From contig BQMF02000137.1 of assembly GCA_027922465.2 (NCBI GenBank), forward strand, positions 496,001 to 560,000: DNA of 64,000 nt, written 5' to 3'. Within the stretch, counting starts at the first letter, position 1, and each line of letters opens with the position of its first letter. Source of the stretch: Turritopsis dohrnii. Taxonomy: Eukaryota > Cnidaria > Hydrozoa > Anthoathecata > Oceaniidae. Below the pieces are notes generated by a model. The model saw only the letters and a list, made by a program, of their open reading frames with translations. It was not told where the DNA came from and searched no databases. The position numbers were made by a program, and so were the translations under genes. Below, piece by piece: positions 23,323-49,936 of this stretch.

Positions 23323-24229
23323 TATGTGTTTCAAAAATAAAAGCTTTTGGAGAACAAAATGTATATTTTTAAAATCATTGAATAAAATCCCAGGCCGAAA
23401 TTCTCCGGGACACACTGTATTAATGTGCACTAATCATTTGAATCGCCAAAGGTGCTATGTTCAATACATTCAAGTCGACAGTGACAGTCGTAAAAGATTT
23501 CGTCGATACAAATTTTCGTTGTTTCGTTGAAACAGTCGCTGTTGGTGGTGTTGTGATAAGTTTGTCACGAAATATTATGAATAGACACAAATTTTTTTCA
23601 TAGATTAAATTTTCGTAGATTTAATTACTTTAATTTGAGAGTCTCAAATGTCACAAAACGGCATTAAAGATTTCTCACCTTTCAACAATAAAGATACGGC
23701 TGTTAACTTTTGTCTTAATTAATCGTTTTAGGAAATAATGAATTTTTCCAAACTGATTTTTTTGATTTTCTTTTCTTCTACTTTTCCATTTCCTTACAAA
23801 AATACATCATGAGAAAGACCAAAAGATACGGATTCCATCGATATAAACTTTATGAAAATTAATAATTAATATTAATAATAACAAAAATTCAGAAACTGCG
23901 AGCATATTCTTTGCATCCAATTTTTTGAAACACAATGTATACAATTAATGAACTCTAATTAATAGGCTCGAGGGAACGACATGGAGTTAAAAAAACTAGA
24001 ATATTAAAAATTAAAAACCATAAATTCAAAAAGCTGCAAAATGTCCTTCCACTACAATACTAAAGCATGGACACTACCAAAGCGATATACACGCTAAGAG
24101 TGCGCTGGAGAGCGAAGACAAAAATTATTGGTAGACATTTCGCTGGTAATCAGTTCTAAGTAACCTTAACAATTCTGAGCGCCGGAAAAATGTAAAAGGT
24201 AGTTATGACCTATTTGTAGTTCCTCAGAG

Positions 24230-25990
24230 TAGCGTTTTTTCGATGTCACAAAGGCCATAGTCAATGGCTATTTCTCTTCCACTGCAGAAACTACTAGATA
24301 TGGAATTCCTGCTAGTGTCAAACATTTTACTTCATTTTTCAACAGTCCAAATCCAAACTTTTCTTTCGCCAGTCATGACTGAGGAGGTCGCTAAAATCAT
24401 ATATTTTATGACTCCTTCAAAGAGCTCTGGACCTAATACTGTTCCCAATAGGATTCTTAAGCTTGTATGTCCTGAAATCTCTTCTCCAATTGCTCAAATT
24501 GTGAATCTTTCTTTCTCTGCTGGTGCTTTTCCCTCTACTTTTAAGCTTTCAAAAGTCATACCTGATGTCAAAAAAGGCTTTCCTCTTTAACCTTCGAATT
24601 AACGACCCATCTCTCTTCTATCAAATATCAAAAAGATGTCTGAAAAACTTATGTACTCCCGTCTCATCTCTTTCCTTGAAACTAATAGCATCATCTATTC
24701 TCGTCAATTTGGGTTTCGCAAGTCCCATTCAACCACTCATGGTCTTGTCAGCCTAGTTGAGCGTATCAGGCAACATTTAGACAATGGCCAAGTTGCAGTT
24801 GGTATCTTTGTGGATTTGCAAAAAAGCGTTTGATACTGTTGATCACCAAATATTATGCCGTAGACTTAACCAAATCGTTGATTTTCATCTTACCTCTCTT
24901 TTCGCTGCCAGTCTGTATCTGTTGCTAATTATAAATCTAATCTTTGCCACATTCTACATGTCGTTTCTCAAGGTTCGGTTCTTGGGCCTCTGTTATTCTT
25001 GATTTATATTAATGGCATGCACTCAGCTCTTGAATTTTCAGAAGTAACTCATTTCATTGATGACACTAATCTTTTTCAATTTGGATACTGTTTGGATTCT
25101 CTTAGTCGAAGTCTCAATTTTAAATGACTGGCTCAATGCCAATAAAATTGCACTAAATGCTACGAAGACGGAATACAATCTATTTATAAACAGACTTAAG
25201 ACTTCGTTGACAACCTTGATCTCTATTTGGGTGGGAGCAAACTGAATTTTAAATATCTAACTGGACACCTAACTTGGAACCTTCACATTTCCGAGCTTGC
25301 CAAAAAGCTCAGAATAACAAACGGTACATTATCTAAAATCCGGCATTATGTACCTCAGCCTATTTTAATCAATATTTATCATCCACTTTTTGGCTCACAT
25401 TTCAGGTATGCTTGTCAACTGTGGAGTCTGTATCCAAACAACATTTCTCGCAGAATACTCATACTCCAAAAGTGTGCCATTAGGCTTATCTCCTTTTCAC
25501 CTCCTCGTTCTCCATTTTCCTCTTTGTTTTCAAAGCTCAAAATCTTAAATATTTTTGATCGTGTTAAATTGCTCAATATTCTTTTCATTCACCAGTATTT
25601 GAACTCTAAACTTCCTGCTAACCTTTATAATACTTTCAAATTCAGAAAGTTGAATTATCCTTATCTCGTGGTCAAAATTTGGATTTACTAGAGCTTCCAA
25701 AAATGAGTACTATGGTTCTATCTACCTCAGTCATCAGGAAATTAATTTCTGGAATCTTTTCCAGCAACGGTATCCAAATGTTTTACTTCTCGTTATGACT
25801 GTGTCGGATCTGAAATCGTTAGTGACCTCCTTTCTTTTAGATCAATACTAATTCTCCTTGATTTTCTACTCTAAAGCGAATATATGTTGCGCCCTTTTCT
25901 TTATTTTATAAACCTTCTGTTTGTTATGTTATATGTTCTATATAAGGTGACCCTCACCTCCGTTTATTTTGAATATTGTGAGGGCCTCCC
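24230..25990 (+). pseudogene. CR1/Jockey-like LINE: reverse transcriptase and 3' part, decayed
   Basis: Successive broken frames give a non-LTR reverse transcriptase. In order: YGIPASVKHFTSFF; SSGPNTVPNRILKLV; PSTFKLSKVIP; MYSRLISFLETNSIIYSRQF then GFRKSHSTTHGLVSL. Next come FVDLQKAFDTVDHQIL (after a shift), VSQGSVLGPLLFLIYING and FIDDTNLF (the catalytic YxDD box, normally FADDTNL). LNANKIALNATKTEY, HLTWNLHISELAKKLR and RILILQKCAIRLI follow. The first frame ends at a TAA near 24588, and several later shifts occur. It is 5' truncated and not functional. The end near 25990 is approximate. Confidence 0.8.
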
Positions 25991-26039
25991 AGCCATAGTG
26001 TATTTTTTTATAGAAATATTTACTGTTTACTGGTAAACG

Positions 26040-26068
26040 ATATAAGAGTAAGAAATTCCTTAACGATA
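26040..26068 (+). repeat. Dispersed copy of an INO80-intron repeat unit
   Basis: GATATAAGAGTAAGAAATTC and the following CTTAACGATAT match the unit tandemly repeated at 34745-34815 in the last INO80 intron. Confidence 0.6.
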
Positions 26069-26482
26069 TTCCTTAAAATAAAAGAATAAATAAAAAAAAT
26101 AATAAATAATAGAATAGTTATAATAATAGATATTTAACACCTAGCAGAGGTTTACTTACAATGACTCTGACTAAAAAATTAAGTGTATAAGGTATGTATG
26201 CAAATCATCAGCAAATGCAGGTGTTTTTTTATTGTAGGTGGCGTTTCACTTTTTGTCACTTGTCATTTCTCATTATACAAGAAAAAAAACTACCAATGAG
26301 ATTGAAAGGTGTATGGGAGAAATTCATGATTTCTAAGTACATGAAGTATCCACTTTTAATAAGTGGGAGGCATCACAAGTCAAAATACGCGCTTTTGTCT
26401 ATAAGAACAATTTTATAAGAACACGAGCCTCAGATTTGGCCAAAAAATAAGAACAAAATAAGAACAACCTGAGGCTCAAATC

Positions 26483-27370
26483 TATGGAGCGCCATTACGG
26501 AAAAAAATGATTTCGGGGGAATGTCAAAACTTCTTGTTGGGGTTACACACACTTTCGATGGGGTAACACGATAATTGTGTTGGCCTTATGAAAAGTAAAG
26601 TGGGGTTACACTCAACTATGAAATTGGGGAATGTCAAATGAAAATCCATGCTCCTGTTACACGAAGTCAAACGCAGCTAATCATTAAAAATTTTGATAAC
26701 AGATCGACTGAGGTACATAAAAACGCTGTCAGATTGATCAGGTCCCGTCATGTTAGTGTTAGTACTGTGCTGGATGATAAGAAAGAGTTTAGAAGTTAAA
26801 GAAGAAGATGGCTGACGAAATCGAACGATCGATATCTAATTTAATTGATGCTGTAGAAAGTTTTGGAAATATCCAATCAGCATTTCTGTTTCATTTACTA
26901 TATCATTGGGTAGGATGAACATAGCAGTACAGTGAAATCAGAGAGTAAAGCGACCATTTTTTGAATTCTGCTGTTTAATAATTCCGGATTCGTATCTAAC
27001 CCACCATGAACTTCTCTCGCAAGTGATAAAAACCCAAAATATAATCTTGTGCACTCATTGGTAAACATGACTATTGTCGAGAAAGCGTGAAAATAGGTTC
27101 GAGTAAGCAACACACGAAGATGTCGGAATGATGACGTGACGCCAGTTAATATAAGAGCAATTGTTTGAGATTCTCCAAATCATATATTGAGGTCATCGAT
27201 ATGTTTTGACATTCCCCACTTTCATAACATGAGTGTAACCCCACTATAATTATGTACATTATCGTGTTACCCTATCGAAAGTGTGTGTTACCCCATCAAA
27301 AGTGTGTGTTACCCCATCACGAAGTTTTGACATTCCCCCGAAATTATTTTTTCCGTGATGGCGCTCCATA
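26483..27370. mobile_element. Non-autonomous DNA transposon, TATGGAGCGCCAT ends
   Basis: Ends TATGGAGCGCCATTACGG and the inverted GATGGCGCTCCATA, with about 50 bp of near-perfect TIR. Both sides carry the flanking 6-mer CAAATC. Subterminal GGGGTTACAC / GTGTAACCCC words recur. The interior (26800-27120) is less repetitive but I recognise no protein there. Confidence 0.75.
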
Positions 27371-27678
27371 CAAATCATTGTTCCAAAAATTAAGGACAGC
27401 CTAAGCCTCAATTTTCTTGTAAAACAAGAACAGTGATTGGTGTAAGTAATCATGATTGCAGTAACATACTGTGTGTTTCAGAATGCTGGAAAACGGAAAT
27501 CTCAAAGCTGTTTTTTAAAATGAATATGTACCGAGTTTCAAAACAATTTTTACATCGATGGAAAGCCATTTTCAAGTTCTTTCGATTAGTATATTTTTGT
27601 GAAAAATGGAGAAATGGTTTTTGAAAAAATAAGGAAAATGTCATGGAAAAATGTTATTAAATTTTTAATCTTTGAAAT

Positions 27679-27697
27679 TTAATAATAATAATAATAA
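27679..27697 (+). repeat. (TAA)n microsatellite
   Basis: Six consecutive AAT/TAA units. Confidence 0.8.
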
Positions 27698-28132
27698 TGG
27701 TATATTTCGGACATATCCATATATTACAATGGCTCTTCGTCCCATAATAATTTTAAAATTCTAAAATTCACAGTCACTGTATACAAAATATTAGTTAACG
27801 ATAGTTAAAAATATAACATAAAGTTTCAATTAGTAAAAAAGTATATCCACCAAAGTAACCACATCAGAAAGATAAAATGGGTAAGCAATGGAACCACAAA
27901 GAAATAAAAGAAGTATACGTCTCAAACAGATACCTTATCGGTAGAAAATTCGTCGGTGAAAAAATTCGTCGGCAAAAAATATTCGTCGGCAAAAAATTTC
28001 GTCACTTGCCAATAATTTCGTCACTTTTTGCCGACGAATATTTTTCGCCGACGAATTTTTTTCTGCACTTTTTAAGTAAAGAGGATATAATTATTTTTTA
28101 CTAAAGTGACTTTTTTCTTACAAACAGAACGA

Positions 28133-28709
28133 TTAATCTAAAATTATAAAATCGTTTTCCGCGCTTTCTTTTTCCGTTCTTTCTTTTTCCATGCTTTCTT
28201 CTTCTTGTGTTTTTTCCGTTTCATCATCTTCGATGTCAAGCTCGAAATCACTAAATTCATCGTCTGAGGAGGCTTCTTCATGTATGATACCCGTATAATC
28301 GTACGTAGCTATAGAAATCTTCTATGAAACCTTTTGGTTTGTCCATTGTTTCTGGATCTGGGCAAGAGAAACGTAACAAAAGTGGCACTTCGATTCCTCC
28401 AGCGGGGATAGGCGAAGGTTTGTAATTCAAGGAGTTCAAAACGCCATTGACAGTTCCCTGCTCTTCTTTTATGAAGAAATAGATGTATCTTGATAGTTCA
28501 CGAGGAACATGACCAACTGTTTTCCATCCATTAAAATAAGAATGTTTTGCTTTTACCGCACAAGCATATTGGTCAATATCTGTTGATTCTTTTGACGTTT
28601 CCAATTCTACTTTGACTTGCTCTTTTACTTTTGCGTTAGACTACGTAGTATCCTTATATACATGATAACCACGTGAAGCAATCACTGCTTTGTATTCAAG
28701 TCGATACAT
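28133..28709 (-). pseudogene. HIRAN-like accessory (cargo) gene of the pogo element, acidic tail
   Basis: From ATG 28709 the frame reads MYRLEYKAVIASRGYHVYKD, then TT, an in-frame TAG (probably a lost Trp codon), SNAKVKEQVKVELE, DIDQYACAVK, GWKTVGHVPRELSRYIYFFI and AGGIEVPLLLRF. It stops at 28278. The pattern RGYHVYKD.W ... YAVAV ... VGHVPRELS ... GGLEVP is the signature of HIRAN-like proteins, the fold named after HLTF/Rad5, which binds 3' DNA ends. Another frame then continues without stop to 28133. It is very acidic (SSDDEFSDFELDIEDDE) and ends NDFIILD, a possible SUMO-interacting motif. One nonsense codon and one single-base shift separate this copy from a protein of about 190 residues. 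It lies head to head with the transposase, whose first in-frame ATG is about 250 bp away. Confidence 0.65.
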
Positions 28710-28960
28710 CTTAGTAGAATCACACACTATCCACACACTATCTATTTTTGTTTTGAAAAGATGGCGTGGCTTTGGTAAAAGCTGGAAAAGCAAGACAATC
28801 AAATAAAAAATCTTTTCGAACGGCGTGTATATTTCATTTTATTGTCTAATTTTATTGTCTAGTGTCTTACGTTTCTATTGTCTTTTTAAAAACATTCGAT
28901 CGACCGAAGAGCAAAACAAAAACAAAAATTCTTGATGTCTTGTCTCTTTCGTATGAAAAC

Positions 28961-30605
28961 ATGGTGAAGGATGTTCGGACGTACTTCCAGCGTAAAGAAA
29001 CCGAAAGTAAGAAGAAAACAAATAAACAAAAACCGAATACAAGTATCATTCAAAGTGCTACTAACCTGACGAACGAAGGAGAATTGGATTCAATCGAAAA
29101 AGAAGTGAAAAAGTCAGTCGCACAGCGAAAGAATTATCTATCAATACCAAAACATGTGCGTGTTGAAGTTGGAAAATACGCTTTGGTTCATGGAACACAT
29201 GCTGCCATGAAAAAGTTTTCAGAGCATTACCCAAAATTTAAGTTTAAGCGCACTGCAATAAACACTTGGAAATCAAAACTAAAGGCAAACGGACAACAGA
29301 ATACGACTACGTTGTTCAAAAGCAAAGGCCGCCCAAATCTCTTGTCAGAAGAACTATTAAAGAAAACTAAGGATGTGATTATTGGAACACGACTTGCCGG
29401 CACAGATATCTCGCGCCGAATGGTTATTGCGATAGGAAATGGTGTTGTGAAGGCAAATGATCCAGGTAAAAATATTGATGGGTGTTTAATGTTTAACATG
29501 CTTCATTTTTTATAGATTTATTCTATTTTGGTTATAGACCCGTTATAGTAGATATGAGTGAATTCGTATTTATTAGTTCATCATTTATAGGCCTTACAAG
29601 AAAGCTTGGTTCTATAAAATTTTGAATGTCTATAAGGTAGCTTTTTAGCCCGTAGAATGTTATGGGTCAGGATTGAATAACTTACACTGTTTTTTTCTCA
29701 CAGGCCTACTGAAGGAGTTTGGTGGTCCCTTGGAGTTGACGAATGGTTGGGCAAGACATACTCTAAAGGATCTCAACTGGACCAAGCGAAAAGGAACAAC
29801 AGGAAAAGTAAAACCGTCGAAAAAGCTTTTAGATGAAGAGAAATTTACTTTTCAAAGAAACATTTCTAAAGAGATTTTGGAAAACGACATACCAAAGGAT
29901 CTAGTTTTGAACCTAGATCAAACCCCTTTATCTTACGTTTCGCCAGGGAAATACACGTTTTCAGCTAAAGGAAGCAAAACCGTTCCAATTAAAGGCTTAG
30001 ACGATAAGAGACAAATTACGGCAACATTTACTGTCACTTCAACTGGAGAATTCTTGCCAATTCAAATTATTTATCAGGGAAAAACGAAGAGATGCCTTCC
30101 TAAATTTACTTTTTCTTCTTCCTTTAATGTCACTTTCACACCAAACCATTGGTCAAATCTTGAAAAATGTGAAGATTTATTTAAAGTCATCATTTTCCCC
30201 TTTCTAAAGAGAAAGAAAAAGGAACTCGGTTATCCAGATGAACAGAAATCGTTAATCATCATGGATACCTTTAAAGGCCAAGACAATGATGATGTCAAAA
30301 AATTATGCTCAAAGAACAATTGTGAGCTGGTGATTGTCCCTCACAATTTGACCAATAAATTTCAACCGCTTGACATAAGCATCAATCATGTCGCCAAAAA
30401 ATTCATCTCACACAAATTCAAGTCCTGGTACGCCGACAGAGTTAGCGCTCAGTTGTCGAATGGGACCAACCCCGCTGACGTACAAGTTTCCCTCAAATTG
30501 AGCATTCTAAAATCACTCCATGCTAAATGGATTGTTGAATCATACAATCACTTAAAAGAACAAAAGGATTCTATCATAAAGGGCTTGAGTCAGCTGGTAT
30601 CTTAG
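28961..30605 (+). CDS. Pogo-family transposase (two exons)
   Basis: Exon 1 runs from 28961 (first ATG in a frame open from 28862) to 29465. Exon 2 is 29704-30605. The intron begins GTAAAAATA and ends TTTCTCACAG, and the join gives NDPGLLKEFGGPLE in frame. The product is 468 residues. An N-terminal helix-turn-helix region is followed by FGGPLELTNGWARHTL and LNWTKRKGTTGK, the pogo/Tigger linker. The DDE domain shows three catalytic Asp: LNLDQTP, IIMDTFKGQ and KFQPLDISIN. No stop or shift interrupts it, so it may encode an active enzyme. Transposase would act in the nucleus on the element's 25-bp ends. Confidence 0.9.
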
Positions 30606-31204
30606 AAGCGATTGATTCTGCAAACACCGTTTACACAAGGATTGAAAACCCTTTCCGAGCTTAAAATGACTTCACTTTCGTTGATATTTCTGTTTAAATT
30701 GAACTTTTAACCGATGCAGATTTCAGCTATTTATATAACATAGTATGACGATGAAATTTTGCCTAAGAAAGAAATGTGGTATAATATTTTATTTGTTGAA
30801 ATTTGTTATATGAAACACCAATAGAAAGAACTAGAAGAAAATGTTACTACCAGAACCGAAACCTTTTCTTTATTGTTCTGAAATTCTCCTGCTTTAAAGC
30901 ATTTTTCTGTAGAAATAAGAACGCTAAAATGAAAAAATATGTTCTATTTAATACTTCGAAACAAAAATACAAGGCAAAAGGACGATTTTACGAAAAAAGC
31001 ACTTTTTCATTTAGAGAATTTCGTCGGCAAAAAATATTCGTCGGTAAAAAATATTCGTCGGTAAAAAATATTCGTCGGCAAAAAACTTCGCCGGCAAAAA
31101 ATATTCGTCGGTAAAAAATTTCGTCACCAAGCGATTTTTTCGTCACTTTTTACCGACGAATTTTCTACCGATAAGGTAGGTGGTGCCTAAACAAGTAAAT
31201 AAAT

Positions 31205-31800
31205 TCCTATTAATTTATGCTCAAATATTTAGCAAAAGAGAGATCTAGATAAAAAGATTTTAACTCGTGTGAAAATTTTTGATGGTCTTCAACTGCTCTC
31301 AAGCTCGATGGAAGTTCATTGAATAGACGACTGCATATGCCTTCAAATGTTTTTGTGGATTTGGTTACTATTAGTTTTTTTCCGTCGTCAGGCGCAGCAC
31401 GTCTTGGACATTTGCTTTCTCGTACATGTACGGCCAGGTAGTCTGGAAAATTTGGTGTGTATAGCGATTTATGGGCCAGTTTTAACATGTTATATTTCAT
31501 TCTATATTCCATTGGTAACCATTTCAACTGGATTACGTCGAGAGTGTTTGCGTATTTCCCATTGGAGAAACCAGCAGCTGATTTTAAAAGTTTATCAAGG
31601 CGGTTCTGATTATGCTACGTCGTGTTACAGAATAGTGTATTACAATAATCGAGTTTCGATAATACCAAAGATTGAACCAGGTGTTTGCGGATATTCATTG
31701 GCGCAAAGTTTTTTAATCTGCGTAATTTCCGTTTCCAACATTCTGAAACACACTATACATTATATTGTAATTGAAGACACTTGGCTAGTGTTTCTGATGA
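31205..31800 (-). pseudogene. CR1/Jockey-like LINE, 3' end of reverse transcriptase ORF
   Basis: Minus-strand frames give WKRKLRRLKNFAP, LVQSLVLSKLDYCNTLFCN, then AGFSNGKYANTLDV. These lead into LKWLPMEYRMKYNMLKLAHK and FEGICSRLFNELPSSLRA. These blocks are typical of the C-terminal end of such ORFs. At least one stop or shift near 31610 breaks it. It begins just outside the pogo element's right end. Confidence 0.75.
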
Positions 31801-31854
31801 GAATTAAATGATAGAATCACCATGGACTCTAAGCATTGTTAATCAAATACATTG

Positions 31855-32190
31855 CTTTTTGAGAAGGTTTTCGTACGGGTAGTTTGCGATTTCGTACTTC
31901 TTACATTGGCACAGACGGCAATGTTTTGTTTCTGATGAATATGCCCTGGCGTTATATTTGTTATATTTAACAAAGCGTTATGTCCGTCGTATCTTTGTTT
32001 GAACGTTGACTCGCAAAAACTGATGTACTTCATTGGTGGGTATTGGGAGATGTCGGTTGTGATGGTTGCTTCGTACACTAAGGAAGAGCCAGGCAGTTTT
32101 CATTCATTGGGCATTGCTTTCTGTCGGTACAGTTGCACCTTCTTTCGTTGGTATTTGTGCATGGTTGATGAAGGGTTTTCTTGTTGTGTG
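31855..32190 (-). pseudogene. Penelope-like element fragment, GIY-YIG-type nuclease region
   Basis: Minus strand: CNCTDRKQCPMNENCLA, then (after a stop) VYEATITTDISQYPPMKYIS and FKQRYDGHNALLN. A Cys-rich CNCxxxxxCPxxGxC block followed by VYxAxVxT...KxYIGLTExxFKxRxxxH is characteristic of the GIY-YIG domain at the end of Penelope-like retroelements. The Gly-Leu of YIGL is altered here (YISF). A short decayed piece. Confidence 0.6.
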
Positions 32191-32203
32191 TACGGTTGTG
32201 TCC

Positions 32204-32362
32204 TGCTAGCTCGACCTCTCACTATCTTGACACCCGTGTAACTCGACATAATTCCTTCGGTCCCGCCAGATTCGACGTTTTTGAATGGAAACGTCCCCTG
32301 CTATCTCGACATTTCTAACTCGACACCCGCTAGCTCGACATAAATATTTTGGTCCCTTGACA
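32204..32362. repeat. Direct repeat pair, CTAGCTCGACA motif
   Basis: Two imperfect direct copies of about 70-80 bp containing CTCGACACCCG, ACTCGACATAA and TTCGGTCCC or TTTGGTCCC. Probably the subterminal part of an unidentified transposon. Confidence 0.5.
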
Positions 32363-33082
32363 AAAACATCGACATTTTCAAAATTCTAATATTCAAAATA
32401 TTCTGAGCTCAAGTTCTGTCACCGTCAATCAGAATTTAGGAGTTTTGAATGTGAATTTAGGAGATGTAGAAGGGACCTTTAAAAGAAGGAATTGAAAGAA
32501 AAAATGGAGAGTACAGAAACATCGCCAAATAAACTCGTCTTATACCATTTTTCCATCCTACAATATGCTCTTTTCACCAATCCACAATAAAAACTTCTAT
32601 ATTTTATACCAAAGCTTTCCTTGAGCGCATACGTTACAGTTTTCAGTCAAATGGAAAACGTAGTTTTGTCAAATGTTTTCTACTCAAGGGAAGGAAGGGT
32701 GTTTTGATTGTGAAACATGCAGTTTGAAATACTTGAAAAACTCAAAATGAAGGCCAAACTGTCGATCATGAAGTTTGGATTGCTCTCGAAAAAAGATTTA
32801 GATTTTTATTAATAAAAACTTAGGTACTTTTTAGTATTCATACTGTTACTTGGATAGTTTGTTCTAATAAAATCCATAACAACTATTTTGATGACATTAT
32901 CTATCTATCTTCAGCACGTTAAAAAAAATAGTTAATGAGACATTCATGATGTGATTAATTTGCTATAATACCAAATTCTCAATGTATAACGTGTTACAAT
33001 GAAACTGTAGTGAACTACAACCTCGCCATTTTTAACCAACAAAAACTTATTTCTTGTGGTGCAATTTGAGTTTTTCGAAAAC

Positions 33083-33690
33083 TTAAAGGGGAACTAAACT
33101 AAAAAAATTACAAGTTCATTTTTTTGCCCTATTTGAAACAGCTTTAAAAATGATGAAAGTCAGTTTTTGAATTTTCAAAAAATCTTTTTTCGTTCCCGAG
33201 ATATTGCCGCTTAAAGTTTTTTCCCGAAACATGATCTCCATGGCAACGTGACATCACAATGTTCAAGAAGAAATTGCTGACATATAAATATGTGAATAAC
33301 TCAAAATGTTTTAATGATTTATTGTTAGAACATTGCATGTAGAGTGGTAAATAACTGCAGTTGTGAAAACAGCAAAGAAATTTATTGCCACTGTTACCCC
33401 GACTCAGTTCCAGCTCTCTGTCAATTTTTGCTGACAAAGCTATAATAACATCATCCAAAACTATTACTATGATGAATTTCACTTTAACTTATGCCCAGTG
33501 AAAACTGTCCCATTTTCTAAAATTTCGTTTCCCATACCTGAGTAGATCTCCATTTGTAGCACTCTTTAAGGGGTCGAAATAACTTTTAAAGTCATTTTCA
33601 ATAGTTTTTCGGATGATCGATATTTTGAAAACTGTGTACCAGCTGACCTGGCAAGTGTCGCAGTTTTTTTTAGAATGGCTCATTAAATGT
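33083..33690. mobile_element. MITE-family copy, GGGGAACTAAACT end
   Basis: Begins TTAAAGGGGAACTAAACTAA and shares about 150 bp with the reverse complement of the right end of the element at 21943-22174. The other end is not clear; 33690 is a guess. Short minus-strand frames inside are not convincing. Confidence 0.5.
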
Positions 33691-34468
33691 TTTCTTAGCC
33701 TCTAGGTAATCTTGATTTTTTTTTATCAATTTTGCATTCCCTGATGCTTAAATAATCCTTGTACGATTAATACATGATAATCATTTCGTGTAATAAAGTA
33801 TTTTGCCAAAGCTTATCTCCGCCGCGTTACTAGCTACGCTCGAGTATGTGTTACTCCCTTGTGGAAGTTCTCCTTTATCTCGCGCGTATAAAAATATGGT
33901 TTCCAACAAAATCCATGAGCGTTTTAATCGTTTGGTTTTGTTTTAGTCGTTTGGTTGGGGTTTTCAGGTCTCCCGAGTAAAAATTTCCATTTTTTTACTG
34001 TTTCAACTTTGAACATTTTTTTAATTGGAATAGACATTTCATGACTTTAGATCAACCAAAACAAAATAAAAAGATCTGTTGACGAAATGAAGGAAAACCT
34101 TCCCCTACGAGTGATTAGCATTTCTTTTAAAAAGTCTTCATTACGGACAACTATACAGAAGGTTGCCTCTTTCGTATGTGCTACTATACCTTGTCGGCAG
34201 CAAAAAGATGGGATCGCATGTTTTTCTCCGCTTGTTACACTACAATACATAATAATATGTAATACATAAGAGCAGACGAGATAATGTAATAATCCTGTTT
34301 TCATTTAAGCTGAGAAGAAAATGAAGTCTTCCAATCAGCGATGATATGATATCTTTACTCACTGACATACAATTCCTTTTGAATAAGGAAGGTAAAAGAA
34401 AAGAAAAGATGATATAGAACGTTAACGAAACATCTTCAAAAACAACATGTATTTTAAACATACAAGTT
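33691..34468. other. Intergenic, downstream of INO80
   Basis: No gene recognised. It may include the INO80 3' UTR, but I found no clear polyadenylation signal just past the stop. Confidence 0.35.
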
Positions 34469-49572
<15,104 letters not shown>

Positions 49573-49936
49573 TTTGGGGGTTTGTGTGGAGGATCCACAC
49601 AATTAACTCTCGACAATTTGCTTTCCTCGGTGAGTTCGCCAACTAAACATAACATGGCCGTAGAAGGCATAATAAAAGAGTACATGTTCATGTCGAACCT
49701 CGATCGCGGGGGGCTGGCCGCCATCTTCTGAGAAGCCATGTGCAATCTGCGCATGTGTGAAACAATAAGAAACATAATTCCCAGTTTGTTTCCTTTAAAA
49801 AGGAACCTACATTTATATGCAGTCTATAGTACAAGGTTGGTTCGACACTTTACATCCAGAGTTCTAGCGATTGTAGGTAAATCCAGTCGTGATACTTGGA
49901 AGTAGGACGAAATTCCAGAAGAGCGACGAATCGAAA
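49573..49936. promoter_or_regulatory. Bidirectional promoter, INO80 / RBM4-like, with YY1-type site
   Basis: Only 364 bp separate the two divergent start codons, so the genes should share a promoter. On the minus strand 49727-49717 reads AAGATGGCGGC, a full match to the YY1 consensus as known in animals. CTGCGCATGTG at 49747-49757 is a partial NRF1-type site. This stretch has a local GC island compared with its surroundings. No TATA box is obvious, as expected for housekeeping genes. The role is inferred. Confidence 0.6.

Larger units (their letters stand above)
21767..23417. mobile_element. Tc1/mariner-type non-autonomous element hosting two MITEs
   Basis: Ends CAGTCTGTCCCAGAGAATTT and its inverted partner (AAATTCTCCGGGACACACTG) are flanked by TA. 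The TIR agreement extends about 35 bp with a few mismatches. The interior is interrupted by two other elements (21943-22174 and 22628-23322). No transposase is visible. Confidence 0.75.
27933..31176. mobile_element. Complete pogo-like DNA transposon with cargo gene
   Basis: A 3.2-kb element bounded by perfect 25-bp inverted repeats starting CCTTATCGGTAGAAAATTCG, with TA on each side. Subterminal zones (about 27948-28065 and 31017-31165) carry about a dozen TTCGTCGGYAAAAAAT units in both orientations, probable transposase binding sites. Inside lie a two-exon transposase on the plus strand (28961-30605) and a divergent minus-strand HIRAN-like gene (28709 to 28133). Perfect TIRs and an open transposase frame imply recent activity. 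Superfamily assignment rests on the TA target, the TIR tip and the DDD transposase. Confidence 0.9.

Noticed and set aside
26898..27113. Minus-strand frame of 71 codons inside the TATGGAGCGCC element
   Set aside because: No recognisable motif and no start or splice context; left as non-coding interior.
27948..28065. CRISPR-like array of TTCGTCGGCAAAAAAT units
   Set aside because: Units occur in both orientations without unique spacers and sit just inside a transposon TIR; they are subterminal binding repeats.
34047..34304. Overlapping frames on both strands downstream of INO80
   Set aside because: No motif and no splice support; probably chance.
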